From Undibacterium sp. 5I1 (GTDB taxonomy: Bacteria > Pseudomonadota > Gammaproteobacteria > Burkholderiales > Burkholderiaceae_D): 64,000 nt of DNA. Below, one piece after another: positions 1 to 8,745 of this stretch (the first letter of the stretch is position 1; the number at the start of each line of letters is the position of its first letter). The DNA lies in contig NZ_JAVIWI010000002.1 in assembly GCF_034314085.1 (NCBI RefSeq), forward strand, positions 1 through 64,000. Direction: 5' to 3'. The notes below the pieces were generated by a model. It was not told where the DNA came from, did not search any database, and worked only from the letters and a program-made list of their open reading frames with translations. A program made the translations under genes and the position numbers.

Positions 1-205
1 AAGTAGTTGTAATAGGTTTGCCCTGACGCAGTTTCGTCGTAGACACAGCTACTTTCCCTATATGCAGCAAGGCTTTGCGCGCAATGTACGAAGACGGTTT
101 CCCCTGTTTGACAGCAAATTTTTCCCAGACGCGTATTTTGGCTTGCGCGCACGCACGATAGCAAGAGATTTTTTCTTTCGCTGCTGGCCGGGGTTGGTGT
201 TGACG

Positions 206-292
206 TGGCTTTTGAGCGTGCCGTTTTACCCCACCAACTACCGGCGAAGCGCGGCGGCAAGTGAGGGACGAACGCGCACCGTAACCCTGGCC
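206..292 (+). repeat. Imperfect ~90-bp repeat, copy 1
   Basis: This shares an ordered set of blocks with the copies at 379-465 and 637-728: a TGGCT start, a GCGTGCC/GCGTAGC-like block, then CCGGCGAAGCGCGG-like, GCAAGTGAGG-like and GCGCACC-like blocks, and an ACCCTGG/ACTGACC end. Copies 1 and 2 are the same length (87 bp). The alignment was made by eye, and identity is moderate rather than high. Confidence 0.45.
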
Positions 293-378
293 AGTCTTTA
301 AGCTGTCGTTGCATTGTGCTGGCGGAACGCGAGCACACTAGCTGAGATGTGAGCACGGCGACGATGGTTTTTTTGTCG

Positions 379-465
379 TGGCTGTGCGTTTGCTCTTGCG
401 TGCCACCTGACTACTGGCGAAGCACAGCAGCAAGCGAAGAATGAGCACGCACCAATAACCCTGAC
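379..465 (+). repeat. Imperfect ~90-bp repeat, copy 2
   Basis: Second copy of the degenerate unit. The block order is the same as at 206-292 (CTGGCGAAGCACAG, GCAAGCGA, GAGCACGCACC, ACCCTGAC). Confidence 0.45.
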
Positions 466-636
466 TAATTCCTTGCGCATCGAAGCGCACACCTATAGCT
501 TGGCAGACATGCAGGGGCGTAAGAAATAACGCCTCATTACGCGAAGTCGTCACACCAAGTGAAGCGCAGCGTAACGACTGGGGCGATTTTGCGTAATGCC
601 GCGTTATGTTGAATGCCACAGGCATTTACCCCGGAA

Positions 637-728
637 TGGCTGTGCCTTTGACCTTGCGTAGCACTTCACTGACTGCCGGCGCAGCGCGGGTGCAAGCGAG
701 GCATGAGCGCGCCTTCGTCTTCACTGAC
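637..728 (+). repeat. Imperfect ~90-bp repeat, copy 3
   Basis: Third copy. It opens with TGGCTGTGC exactly as copy 2 does and keeps the CCGGCGCAGCGCGG and GCAAGCGAGG blocks. It is slightly longer (92 bp). Confidence 0.45.
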
Positions 729-869
729 CAGGTTGTTTGTGTGCCGGAGCTGCACCGTTTGCAGATGGATTAGCGCTAGCCTGGCGCAGTGCTTGCACGT
801 GCGCCCGTGGCTATTCGTTGGCACGGCTGGCAAGGACTGTGACAGGCGGATTAACGGCTTCTTACTCGT

Positions 870-1991
870 CTAATCTTCCGCTTCCTCATCGTCCACCCCG
901 ATCGCCTCCAGCAGCGTTTGCGCATCGTCGTCCATCTGATCCTCGGCCACCTTGCCTTGATCGCTTGGTGCCCGCTGCAATCGCGCCGGATGGGTCAAGG
1001 CATGCACGGCTTTCAATTTGCCAATCGCGACGTGCGTATAAATCTGCGTCGTCGAGAGTTCGGCATGCCCGAGGATGGCCTGGATGTAGCGGATGTCGGC
1101 ACCGTTCTCCAGCATGTGGGTCGCCATCGCGTGCCGGAAGGCGTGACAGCCGCCGCTGGCAAATCCGGCGTATTTCATGTGCAGCTTGACCATGTCGGAG
1201 AGGCGGTTCTTTTCAAAGGCTTCGCCGTAGTCGGTGATGAACAGGTGCTGTTGCTCTTGGGCTGGCGCGAATTGTGGCCGCACTTCCTGTACGTAACGCG
1301 TGACCCAGGCACAGGCGCGTGCACCTATTGGAATGAGGCGGTCTTTGCGTCCTTTGCCTAGTCTTACCATCAGCGTGCCGCGCTCGGTGTCGATGTCATA
1401 CAGACTTAAATGCATGAGTTCAGCACGGCGTACGCCGCTGCTGTACAGGGTTTCGAGTATCGCCCGGTTGCGGATGCCGGAAGGCGTTGCGATGTCGGCC
1501 TGGTTGAGGATGGTTTCAATCTCGGCCACGCTCATGAGGTGTTTGGGCAACTGGCGCGGCGGCTTGGGTAGCACCAGGTCAGACGCCGGATTGTGCAGAA
1601 TGTGATTGTCCCTGGCTAACCATTTGAAGAAGGCGACCAGCGGATGCAGACGGGTGGCCTGGGTGTTGAAGGATAAGGGCTGGCCGTTGCTCTTGCGGTA
1701 GTGGTACAGATGGCTTTGGTAGCGTTGCAGGATAGGCCGGGTGATGTCTTGCGGCTGCTGCAGGCTGCGCTCATCACACCAGAGGATAAAACCATCCAAG
1801 GCTTGCTTGCGAATTTTGGCGGTTTGCTCTGACAGGCCGGTGACCAGCGTCCATTCGAGGAAGGCGTTTTGGTAAGCGCGCAAGTGATTGGCGCTAGCCG
1901 GATCGGGTACGTGGGGACGTGCTGGCGAGCTTGGTTTTTTGCGTAGTGCGCGCTGTTTCTGGCGGATGCCGCGTTCGCCCTTTTGTGCCAT
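870..1991 (-). CDS. Tyrosine recombinase / site-specific integrase (XerC/D-like)
   Basis: A 373-residue tyrosine recombinase, expected to cut and rejoin DNA through a 3'-phosphotyrosine intermediate. An N-terminal SAM-like core-binding domain occupies about residues 35-130. The catalytic domain shows Arg188 in SGVRRAEL, Lys213 in GKGRKDRL, His283 and Arg286 in HAFRHAMATH, His309 in LGHAELS and the nucleophile Tyr318 in TQIYTH. The set is complete, so the enzyme is probably active. The first ~30 residues are basic and disordered, and there is an acidic tail. The gene begins 4 bp after the primase stop, so the two are almost certainly co-transcribed. In this setting it is more likely the integrase of the primase-carrying element than the chromosomal dimer-resolution XerC/D. 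Confidence 0.93.
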   Translation of the reverse strand: MAQKGERGIRQKQRALRKKPSSPARPHVPDPASANHLRAYQNAFLEWTLVTGLSEQTAKIRKQALDGFILWCDERSLQQPQDITRPILQRYQSHLYHYRKSNGQPLSFNTQATRLHPLVAFFKWLARDNHILHNPASDLVLPKPPRQLPKHLMSVAEIETILNQADIATPSGIRNRAILETLYSSGVRRAELMHLSLYDIDTERGTLMVRLGKGRKDRLIPIGARACAWVTRYVQEVRPQFAPAQEQQHLFITDYGEAFEKNRLSDMVKLHMKYAGFASGGCHAFRHAMATHMLENGADIRYIQAILGHAELSTTQIYTHVAIGKLKAVHALTHPARLQRAPSDQGKVAEDQMDDDAQTLLEAIGVDDEEAED

Positions 1992-1995
1992 CGCC

Positions 1996-4900
1996 TTAGC
2001 CTGCTAAGGCTGCACTGGCAGCTAAGGGAAATGGTGCGGGCTGCTGGTACGACAAGACTTTGCCGTTAGGCTGTAGGGCGTGTATTTTTTCTTCAGCATC
2101 GATCACTTCTTCGCTCACCCGCATGGCTGTTGGCTCTTGTGCCGATTTTGCACTGCGCGAACTGCCCGCATCCGGGGCGCGTTGGCCCCGCGATGGGGGC
2201 GCGAACTCGCTTGTTTTACCCCGCGAACTATTCATCGTAGGTGCAGTGCTTGCTGCTGTGTTTGCACTAATCGCCAACTCCAAACTGGCCAGGTCGATCA
2301 AGCCCGGCACAAAGGCTTGCGCATCACTGCCCGCGCCGTCATACAGCAATTCATACTCGAAGCTTTGCCCCCGCTGGCCGCGATGTACCAGTAGATATTC
2401 CATCTGCACCAGACGCTCTAGGTGCAGGCGCAATTGCGTATCCGACAGGCCGGTGGCGTCCCGCGCTGCCTTGCGCGAGAAGCGCAGATCGGCACGCGCC
2501 AGACTTTTATTTTCACATTCGGCGCTGACGTACTGGTGGATCAATTTAAGTAAACGCCTGGTCTGCGGCGGCAATTCATCCAGGCTTCTGCCCAGCACTT
2601 CATGCGCGATCTGGTTGGCCAGCGCAATGTCACTGATGGCGACGTCGATGTAACGCACTTCCCGGTCGTTGCGTGTCGATGTCTTGATCTCGCGCTGGTG
2701 TTGGTGCAGGAAGGCGATGGTGTCGATTAAGGTGAGGTACTTTTCATGATCACGCCGTAGGCGTGTGCTCTGGTCTGGGAAGCTTAAGAATTGCGCGTAG
2801 GGATTGAGGACTTCTAGCGGCATGAGTAGGCGCTGGGCGTTTTGCTGCAAAGTGATCAGCTCTTCTTTCTCCCTTTTGGCGAGCATACCGTCCAGCGTGC
2901 GCTTTTGTCGCTGGATCTGGTGAATGGCGCGGGTCTGGTCGCGGCTTTCATCGACCGCCAGGACTAAACAGCGGTTGAGCAGTTCTTCATCAAGATCACG
3001 TGCCGTGGTAGTGAGCAGCAAGGCGACCGGGCCTTCTACCCGGTACGGTTGCGTCACCAGGTTACCTGTCACCGGGTCTTTGCCGGTACTGGCCATGGTG
3101 AGTTCGCCTTCCGACTGCAACAGCTTTAAGGCGTAGCTGGCACGGCTGGCGCCCTCTTCCTCGACGATGGCCAAGACCTTGTGCTTGAGATTGGTCTCGC
3201 CCATGTAAAACAAACTCTGCCCGGTCATGGCGCTGTATTTGATTTTGTCTTCCTTGGGGACGAAGGCTAAGACCGTATCCATCAGGCTGGTCTTGCCTGC
3301 GGCGGAAGACGATTGAATCACCACGCCCAGCGGACGCTCTAGCTTGCGCGAGATGCAGGCTAAATAACCGACTAGCTTGTTGGTTTCTTCGCCGATTAAA
3401 CCGCAGGTGGCATAGTCCGCTAACAGGCGCGCCACTAAATCCGGGGCGCGCAATAAAGCTAAGGCAGCTTCCCGTTCGGCGGCATCCATCGTCACTGCCT
3501 CTGGTACTTTGGGCGTTAAGGCGGCCTGTATCTGCTGCTCTTGCAGGTTTTCTAGGGCGAGCAGTACACGCCCGAGGTCAGTCTTGAGGGTGCTCTCCGG
3601 CACGCGTAATTCTATCGCCGCTTGCGTGATGTAGCTGTGCCGGGCTCTAGCGTTGTACAGGTCTAAGGTGTCGACGTGGAAGGCGTCGCCGATGGAGGCT
3701 AAGAGATTAATTTTAAGCAGGTCATACGCCAGATTCTTGGCCAGGCCGCGCACGCGGTAACGCCGCTCTGCAAAGGCGAGGATGATTTCATTGTCGCGTA
3801 CGTCGGCTTCCAGATTGGCACTGGGGGCTGGTGGCAAGGCCGCTGCGGGCAAGGCTGTGGCTGGCGGCGTAAGCACTGGTTCAGCAGCGAAAGAAATAAG
3901 CGGTGCAGGTGCTGCGCTGTCCGTTGGCGCAATGATCGATTCCGTCGCCACGTCCAGCACTGGCGATGTCTTACGCTCCGGTGCAACACCATTACCGAGC
4001 CACGCCGCCTGACGGATTAAGACACCTAAACTTTTAGCCGCTGGCTGCACTTTTAAAGCGTAGTCATTGGCGTCCATGCCTTTGGGGAAGTGGATGCGGT
4101 AGCAGGCGATGCCTTCTGCCATTAAGCGTTCGGCCAGCTTGGCACTGGCACGCTCACCCGCTTCATCACGGTCGTAGGCAATCAAGATGCGTTCGATATT
4201 ATTTTCTTTAAACGCGGCCAGATGCTCATCCGTAAAACCTTCGGTGCCGTAGCTGGCGGTGACGTTGCGGTAACCGGCACACCAGAAAGTCATGGCGTCG
4301 ATCAGGGCTTCGCACAGGATGATTTCTTTACTTGCTACCAGTGCTTGAACATTGAATACGCCGCGATGCGCCCCGGGCAAATATAAATGCGCGGGCGTGC
4401 CTTTGCGCAGGTCGTCGCGGATCTTGCGACCGTACATTTCTGTGACCTTGCCCGCTACATCGAGGATCGGCACCACGAGCGAACCGTTGAAATGTTCGTG
4501 GCCGCTTTCACGGTAGATGCCCAAGTTTTCTAGCCGGGTGCGGATCTCGGCACCGGCGACGCGGGTCTTGGCGGGCAGGCGTAAGCCCAGGCTGCGGTTG
4601 GCGTAGCCGAGCTGGAAATACGCAATCAAATCGGGATGGCTTAAGCCGCGTGCTTGCAGGTAGGCCAGCGCTTCGGGTGACTGCTTTAAGGTCTCATGGT
4701 AGTAGCCCACGGTTTGATTCAGCAGTGCGCAGTCGTCGGCATCGAAGGCGACCGGTGCGGGCAAGCTACGCACGCTGCTGCGGCTGTTGGTGGATTTTGC
4801 CGAGGATGCATTCCCAAGCTGAGCAGCTAAAGCAGGATCATCATGCAGCAGTTCCACCGCATGCCTAAAACTGATACCGCGCAGTTGCATGACCCAGGCA

Positions 4901-5112
4901 ATCGGGTCGCCAGCGGCACCGCAGCCAAAGCAGTGCCACAGGTTCTTGGCAGGCGTGACCACCAGCGAGGCAGTGGCATCGTCATGGAACGGGCATAGGC
5001 CGATCTTGTCTTTGCCGGACTTCTTGAGCGTGATGCCTGCGGACTCGACCAGACGTTCTACCGAGACCTCATTTTTTAGCCGCTCTATCTCTGTTTCTGG
5101 AATGCGTGCCAT
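1996..5112 (-). CDS. CHC2 zinc-finger primase with Toprim domain and P-loop ATPase part
   Basis: About 1038 residues from the chosen ATG. That start gives the sequence beginning MARIPETEIERL, which leads straight into the zinc finger; a longer open frame upstream runs through the divergent promoter and is not expected to be used. The zinc-binding residues are Cys40, His43, Cys61 and Cys64 (CPFH ... CFGC), as in DnaG-type primases. A Toprim fold follows, with Glu near residue 268 (LCEALIDA) and YDRDEAG near 314. After a Pro/Ala-rich linker a P-loop SSSAAGKTSL appears near residue 600, suggesting a helicase/ATPase module, then a winged-helix-like tail. The likely role is priming and unwinding for replication of a mobile element, because it is coupled to a recombinase and not to rpoD/dnaB. 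It may bear on excision or plasmid-like replication. Confidence 0.88.
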   Translation of the reverse strand: MARIPETEIERLKNEVSVERLVESAGITLKKSGKDKIGLCPFHDDATASLVVTPAKNLWHCFGCGAAGDPIAWVMQLRGISFRHAVELLHDDPALAAQLGNASSAKSTNSRSSVRSLPAPVAFDADDCALLNQTVGYYHETLKQSPEALAYLQARGLSHPDLIAYFQLGYANRSLGLRLPAKTRVAGAEIRTRLENLGIYRESGHEHFNGSLVVPILDVAGKVTEMYGRKIRDDLRKGTPAHLYLPGAHRGVFNVQALVASKEIILCEALIDAMTFWCAGYRNVTASYGTEGFTDEHLAAFKENNIERILIAYDRDEAGERASAKLAERLMAEGIACYRIHFPKGMDANDYALKVQPAAKSLGVLIRQAAWLGNGVAPERKTSPVLDVATESIIAPTDSAAPAPLISFAAEPVLTPPATALPAAALPPAPSANLEADVRDNEIILAFAERRYRVRGLAKNLAYDLLKINLLASIGDAFHVDTLDLYNARARHSYITQAAIELRVPESTLKTDLGRVLLALENLQEQQIQAALTPKVPEAVTMDAAEREAALALLRAPDLVARLLADYATCGLIGEETNKLVGYLACISRKLERPLGVVIQSSSAAGKTSLMDTVLAFVPKEDKIKYSAMTGQSLFYMGETNLKHKVLAIVEEEGASRASYALKLLQSEGELTMASTGKDPVTGNLVTQPYRVEGPVALLLTTTARDLDEELLNRCLVLAVDESRDQTRAIHQIQRQKRTLDGMLAKREKEELITLQQNAQRLLMPLEVLNPYAQFLSFPDQSTRLRRDHEKYLTLIDTIAFLHQHQREIKTSTRNDREVRYIDVAISDIALANQIAHEVLGRSLDELPPQTRRLLKLIHQYVSAECENKSLARADLRFSRKAARDATGLSDTQLRLHLERLVQMEYLLVHRGQRGQSFEYELLYDGAGSDAQAFVPGLIDLASLELAISANTAASTAPTMNSSRGKTSEFAPPSRGQRAPDAGSSRSAKSAQEPTAMRVSEEVIDAEEKIHALQPNGKVLSYQQPAPFPLAASAALAG

Positions 5113-5173
5113 AAATCGCCTTTGTGCTAAAAACCTGTCAAGGGGGTAAAAATAAAAATAACCAACATTGATA

Positions 5174-5194
5174 ATTACTCTAATATGGAGTAAT
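5174..5194. promoter_or_regulatory. Inverted repeat (putative operator) between divergent primase and XRE genes
   Basis: Perfect 7-bp arms ATTACTC and GAGTAAT separated by 7 bp (TAATATG). It lies in the 115-bp gap between the primase start (5112, leftward) and the XRE start (5228, rightward). Its position suits an autoregulatory operator for the adjacent HTH protein. The role is inferred from symmetry and context. Confidence 0.55.
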
Positions 5195-5227
5195 GTCAAC
5201 TCTATTTTAAAAAACAGGGGGTATGCT

Positions 5228-5623
5228 ATGAAGCCTAAACAGCTTGATTGGGTCGAATGTATGGCTTTGGGTGATAAAGAATTTTTTGTGGCACTGGGTA
5301 AGCGTGTCGCGCAATTGCGCAAGGAACGCGACCTAACACAGCAGGAATTAGCGACATTATTGGGTGTTGCACAACAAACACTCGCCCATTACGAAGGGGC
5401 TCGTTTGCGCATACCGGCATCGATGCTGCCGACACTGGCCACCATCTTTAAAATACCCGTGGACGGCTTGCTTAACCGCAATGAAGCCACACCAGGCAGC
5501 GGCAAGCGCGGCCCGGCACCGAAATGGCAGCAGCAAATTGAAGCCATTGCGCAACTGCCAAAAGCGCAACAGCGCTTTGTCTCGCAAATGCTAGATACCG
5601 TACTAGCCCAGGCGACACGCTGA
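5228..5623 (+). CDS. XRE-family HTH transcriptional regulator
   Basis: A 131-residue protein with a central helix-turn-helix of the Cro/CI type: the segment LRKERDLTQQELATLLGVAQQTLAHYEGARL covers helices 1-4. The ATG at 5228 is chosen because a purine-rich GGGGG lies 6 nt upstream; an in-frame upstream start at 5168 would run through the operator. The C-terminal half is short and basic. It probably represses the divergent primase/integrase operon and its own promoter through the inverted repeat at 5174-5194. Its stop codon overlaps the start of the BrnT-like fragment (TGATG), so the two were translationally coupled. Confidence 0.85.
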   Translation: MKPKQLDWVECMALGDKEFFVALGKRVAQLRKERDLTQQELATLLGVAQQTLAHYEGARLRIPASMLPTLATIFKIPVDGLLNRNEATPGSGKRGPAPKWQQQIEAIAQLPKAQQRFVSQMLDTVLAQATR

Positions 5624-5796
5624 TGATGCAAAAGACGACTTATGAATTTGATTGGGATGACAGCAAGGCAGCATCCAATCTACGCAAACATGCAGTACGC
5701 TTTGAAGAGGCGATGGCGGTATTTAAGGCGTTGGTGCACTTAAAAGTTGAAGTAAAAAGTACCCCAACCCCGATCATTTATGCAGGAACTTTCTGA
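5623..5796 (+). pseudogene. BrnT-family toxin-like gene (DUF497), truncated by IS5 insertion
   Basis: The first ~35 residues (YEFDWDDSKAASNLRKHAVRF, FEEAMAVF) match the start of BrnT/DUF497 ribonuclease-fold toxins, which are normally ~90 residues. At 5727 the IS5 end begins, and the frame then runs ~23 codons into the element before stopping at 5796. The catalytic C-terminal part is missing. BrnT is usually followed by its antitoxin BrnA; none is visible here because the element replaces the downstream DNA. The family assignment is from memory of the N-terminal motif. Confidence 0.7.
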
Positions 5797-6816
5797 CTAC
5801 GGACGGAGTTTGGGCGTCCAGCAGCGAGCATGCGATTTGACACAGCAACACCGACGGCGGCCTCGGTTTTTTGCGCTTCGAATCTGCGCGCACGCAGTCG
5901 AGGACCGATGATCGATTTATAGCGTCCCATGGTCGTTTCGACCAAAGCACGCTGTCCATAACCAGTGGCTTCTTGCCAAGCCAACCGACCCTCTGTATTG
6001 ATCATGTCAAGATGGCGATTACGCTGACTTGGCGAACGCGATTGAGTACCAGGAACGGCGGTTTTACGGGGTGGGATAACCACCGCAATATCGTCACCAT
6101 ATTGCGCGATCGTTTGATAAGTGGGCGCGCCATCATAGGCACCATCGGCAGTGACTTTGTCGATTTGTTCGTCGACCTGATCCAGTAGTGGCCCCACTTG
6201 AGATGGGTCATCCGTATGCTGATCGGTGAGGATCTGCGCGACAATCATGCCTGCATCGACATCGACGGCCAGATGTAGTTTGCGCCAGCTACGGCGCGAC
6301 TTCGCGCCATGTTTTTCTTCCAGCCATTGTCCTGCCCCAAAGACCTGCAAACCTGTGCTGTCGATGAGCACATGGAGTGGCCCCTTTGGTGCGGATGGTG
6401 ACTTCGTTACCGTCAGTCCGACCGCCCGTCTGCTGACCGTGGTGTGATCCGGTGCCGTGATTGTCAGGTTCATCAGTGTCAGCACGGAAGCCATTAACCC
6501 TTCGGTTTGTCGCAGGGCCATTTTGAAGGCGGAGCGCAGCATCAGACTCGTCTCAATGGCGCTATCCCGATAGCGAGCCTGACCATTTGGCCCTACGCTT
6601 TGCCACTGATCTAATGCTGCGTCTTCAATCCACAACGTCAGGCTACCGCGCCGCCGTAATCCTGCTTCATATTCCGGCCAATTCTGAACCTTGAACGACA
6701 TCTTAGGTATATGATGACGGCGATCGTCGTTGTGTTTGTTGGGCATCGGGGCGATCAGTAAAATTGAGGCCGCATCGTAACATCACCGCTTTTCGAGTTT
6801 GAAGTGCACCAACGCC
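5727..6816 (-). mobile_element. IS5-family insertion sequence, copy 1 (1090 bp)
   Basis: Bounded by inverted ends that both begin GGCGTTGGTGCACTT. An identical-length copy lies in the opposite orientation at 58771-59860. It carries one transposase gene. The flanking bases (TATTTAA on the left, GTGGCGG on the right) show no target duplication, so this copy probably lost its original neighbour through rearrangement. It truncates BrnT on the left and the Tn3 transposase on the right. Confidence 0.9.
5778..6746 (-). CDS. IS5-family transposase (DDE), copy 1
   Basis: 322 residues with the N-terminal motif NWPEYEAGLRRRGSLTLW, typical of the IS903/IS5-type DDE transposases. Candidate acidic residues are in LIDSTGLQVFG and in the DGAYDG motif (residues ~200). 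It differs from the copy at 58841 by one residue near position 306 (Ser here, Leu there), so the two copies are recent relatives. It should be functional unless that serine matters. Confidence 0.9.
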   Translation of the reverse strand: MPNKHNDDRRHHIPKMSFKVQNWPEYEAGLRRRGSLTLWIEDAALDQWQSVGPNGQARYRDSAIETSLMLRSAFKMALRQTEGLMASVLTLMNLTITAPDHTTVSRRAVGLTVTKSPSAPKGPLHVLIDSTGLQVFGAGQWLEEKHGAKSRRSWRKLHLAVDVDAGMIVAQILTDQHTDDPSQVGPLLDQVDEQIDKVTADGAYDGAPTYQTIAQYGDDIAVVIPPRKTAVPGTQSRSPSQRNRHLDMINTEGRLAWQEATGYGQRALVETTMGRYKSIIGPRLRARRFEAQKTEAAVGVAVSNRMLAAGRPNSVRSQKVPA

Positions 6817-8604
6817 GTGGCGGCCTATTTTTAGATCCGGTCAATCCTATCGAATCAACCATTCTGTCGTCCGAGAAGTCGAATTCCCCATGCAAGTTGA
6901 AATGCCGCCATGTGACCACTGATCCGTTGCGGATCGCTTCAATCAATTCAGCTTTGCGCTTCTCATCGGACTCTTCCTCCAGCGCGCGTGTCAGAAAAAG
7001 ATAGTTCCAACAGATGATCGCATTCTTAATGAGCCGTCGGCAGCCCTCCGCGATTTCCTGATCTTCTTTCTCGCTTTGAATGAACTCATGATTGTGGCCG
7101 AAGGAGATGGCCTTGGCAAATTTATGCGAGCCTTCGACCTTGTTGAGTTGCTTCTCAATGGACTGTCTAAGCACCGGGTCGTCAACGTATTTCAAGATAA
7201 AATGCGACTTCGGTAATTTTCCAAATTCCTTCAACGCCCGGTACAACGGATGTTGTTTGGAATACGAGTTCAAGCGTTTAAAAAGTTGTGACGCCGTCGC
7301 CACTTTCAACCGGATGGTCGCGATGAAACGCAAAACTTCATCCCACTGCGGTTCGATCAACTCATCGCGGATCGCGCGGTGCGGCAGGAGCGCGGCTTGT
7401 CCCTGCTCTTCGTAGAATTTACGATTTTTGAACGCGTATAACTGTTGCCGTCCAATGCCCTTGATGCGTGGCGCAAACACGAAGTTCAACAAATACATGG
7501 AGGCAAAGATGACTTCGGAATAACCATGCGTGTCGGTTGAATGGATGTCGCTCCTGATCACGTCGTTGTGCATCAAGCCGTCGATCACGTAGGCCGCTTC
7601 GCGCTCGGCGGACGTAATCACAGTGGAATGCCACAACAAATGGCGCGTGTCGATAAAACTGATTACGCTAACGCCTTTGTCTTTGCCCAGATATTTGAAC
7701 GAGTAATTGGAATTTAACGAATCCACCGCGACTTCAAATTTCTGCCCATCACTGGAGGTATGCAGCATGTCGGGATGCTGTCGGTAGAGGTTGGGCAATT
7801 CCATCCGGTCGACAAACTGCAAGATGCGATCGTTAGCGCTATGAATATTCGCCAACGAAAAATACCAGTTGACCGCAGTGTCGAGCTCGTTTTCGTTGAT
7901 CTTTTTCGATATCTGTGCGAGCTTCCTGTGCCCGATGTCGCAACCGTAACCGATGATGCCGGCGAAGAAAACTTTCTTGGGTGGTTTCGCTGGCTGGTAT
8001 TTTGGTTGCCAGTGATTGAGTTCATCGAGAAAGCCCGTCGCTTGATCCACCGTAGCCAAGACTTCGAGAAGAGAAATGTACTTTCGCTCCGGGAAAAAGG
8101 TGGAGAGCGGCAGTGTTTCGACATCATCCAATTTTGGTGTGCTGACATGAAAACTACCGTCAGTGCGAAGGGCAAGCAGTGGATTTTCGCCAGCAGCAAA
8201 ATGCGCATTGGTTTCCGCGTATTGCGCATCGAGTGCTTCATTGAGCGTTTGAAGCGTGGCGCGACAATCGATAAATTGCTCCAGTTGCGCGCGCCGCAAA
8301 TACGCATCACGGTTTGCGTCCCAATCTGATTTCGGGATCAGGTAGTCATCCAGCGAGCGGTATTTTTCTGAGTGGAGCAGGTTCAAGGCGCCAGACTTAA
8401 TCGCATCGGCGATCGCAATATAGAGAAGCACCTTGTAAAGCGAAATACGAAACTTTCCGTTCTGTCCGTTTACCGCCGCGCGCTCTTCACTGGAGAGAAA
8501 CGTGACCGGTGCATGCTTGTCGATGGCACCGTCTTTCTGCTGGTAGTGCAGCACGGCCTCAAGTAATTCCGGCTTGCGGCAATACGGATCAAATTGCACT
8601 TGTC
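6817..8604 (-). pseudogene. tnpA: Tn3-family transposase fragment (both ends missing)
   Basis: The reading frame encodes the C-terminal ~590 residues of a Tn3-type TnpA, including the region with SSDGQKFEVAVDSLNS, STDTHGYSEVIFAS and CWNYLFLTRALEEE, which belongs to the DDE catalytic core. Family members are ~960-1000 residues. The N-terminal third is missing: upstream of codon CDPYC the frame runs into the inverted repeat of the neighbouring Tn3 unit, so an open frame starting at 8689 is an accidental fusion. The natural C-terminus is replaced by IS5 sequence from 6816. It is clearly distinct from the TnpA at 8746-11658. Confidence 0.85.
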
Positions 8605-8717
8605 GGGGTCGATTTGTTTTAGGTGCAATAAGTGACGGTAGGAGATCGAGCACTGGCGTGGGGGTAGTTCTGTAAGTCAATGATTTCATTAAGGTTTCAG
8701 CTCGTTGTTTTTCATCG
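8605..8717. repeat. Tn3 unit terminal inverted repeat, left arm
   Basis: Pairs with 11692-11804 in inverted orientation. The arm starts GGGGTCGATTTGTTTTAGGT. It contains the apparent start of the spurious fusion frame into the Tn3 fragment. Confidence 0.85.
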
Positions 8718-8745
8718 GTTATGTGGCGTCAAACTGTCGCCGGTT

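Larger units (their letters stand above)
1..869. other. Gene-poor region with degenerate repeats
   Basis: No convincing gene is visible. The open frames here have biased compositions and no recognisable domains. The stretch carries three imperfect copies of a ~90-bp unit (listed separately) and GC-rich filler. It lies directly downstream of the recombinase gene that reads toward it, so it could hold an attachment site or the eroded edge of an integrated element. I see no tRNA and no clear att duplication within the window. Confidence 0.5.

Noticed and set aside
5228..5796. An intact toxin-antitoxin pair (XRE plus BrnT)
   Set aside because: BrnT normally pairs with BrnA and is cut here by IS5; the XRE protein looks like the regulator of the divergent primase operon.
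6755..8689. A 644-residue Tn3 transposase starting at 8689
   Set aside because: The first ~29 codons belong to the inverted repeat of the neighbouring Tn3 unit (found again at 11706-11804) and the last ~30 to IS5; only 6817-8604 is genuine Tn3 fragment.
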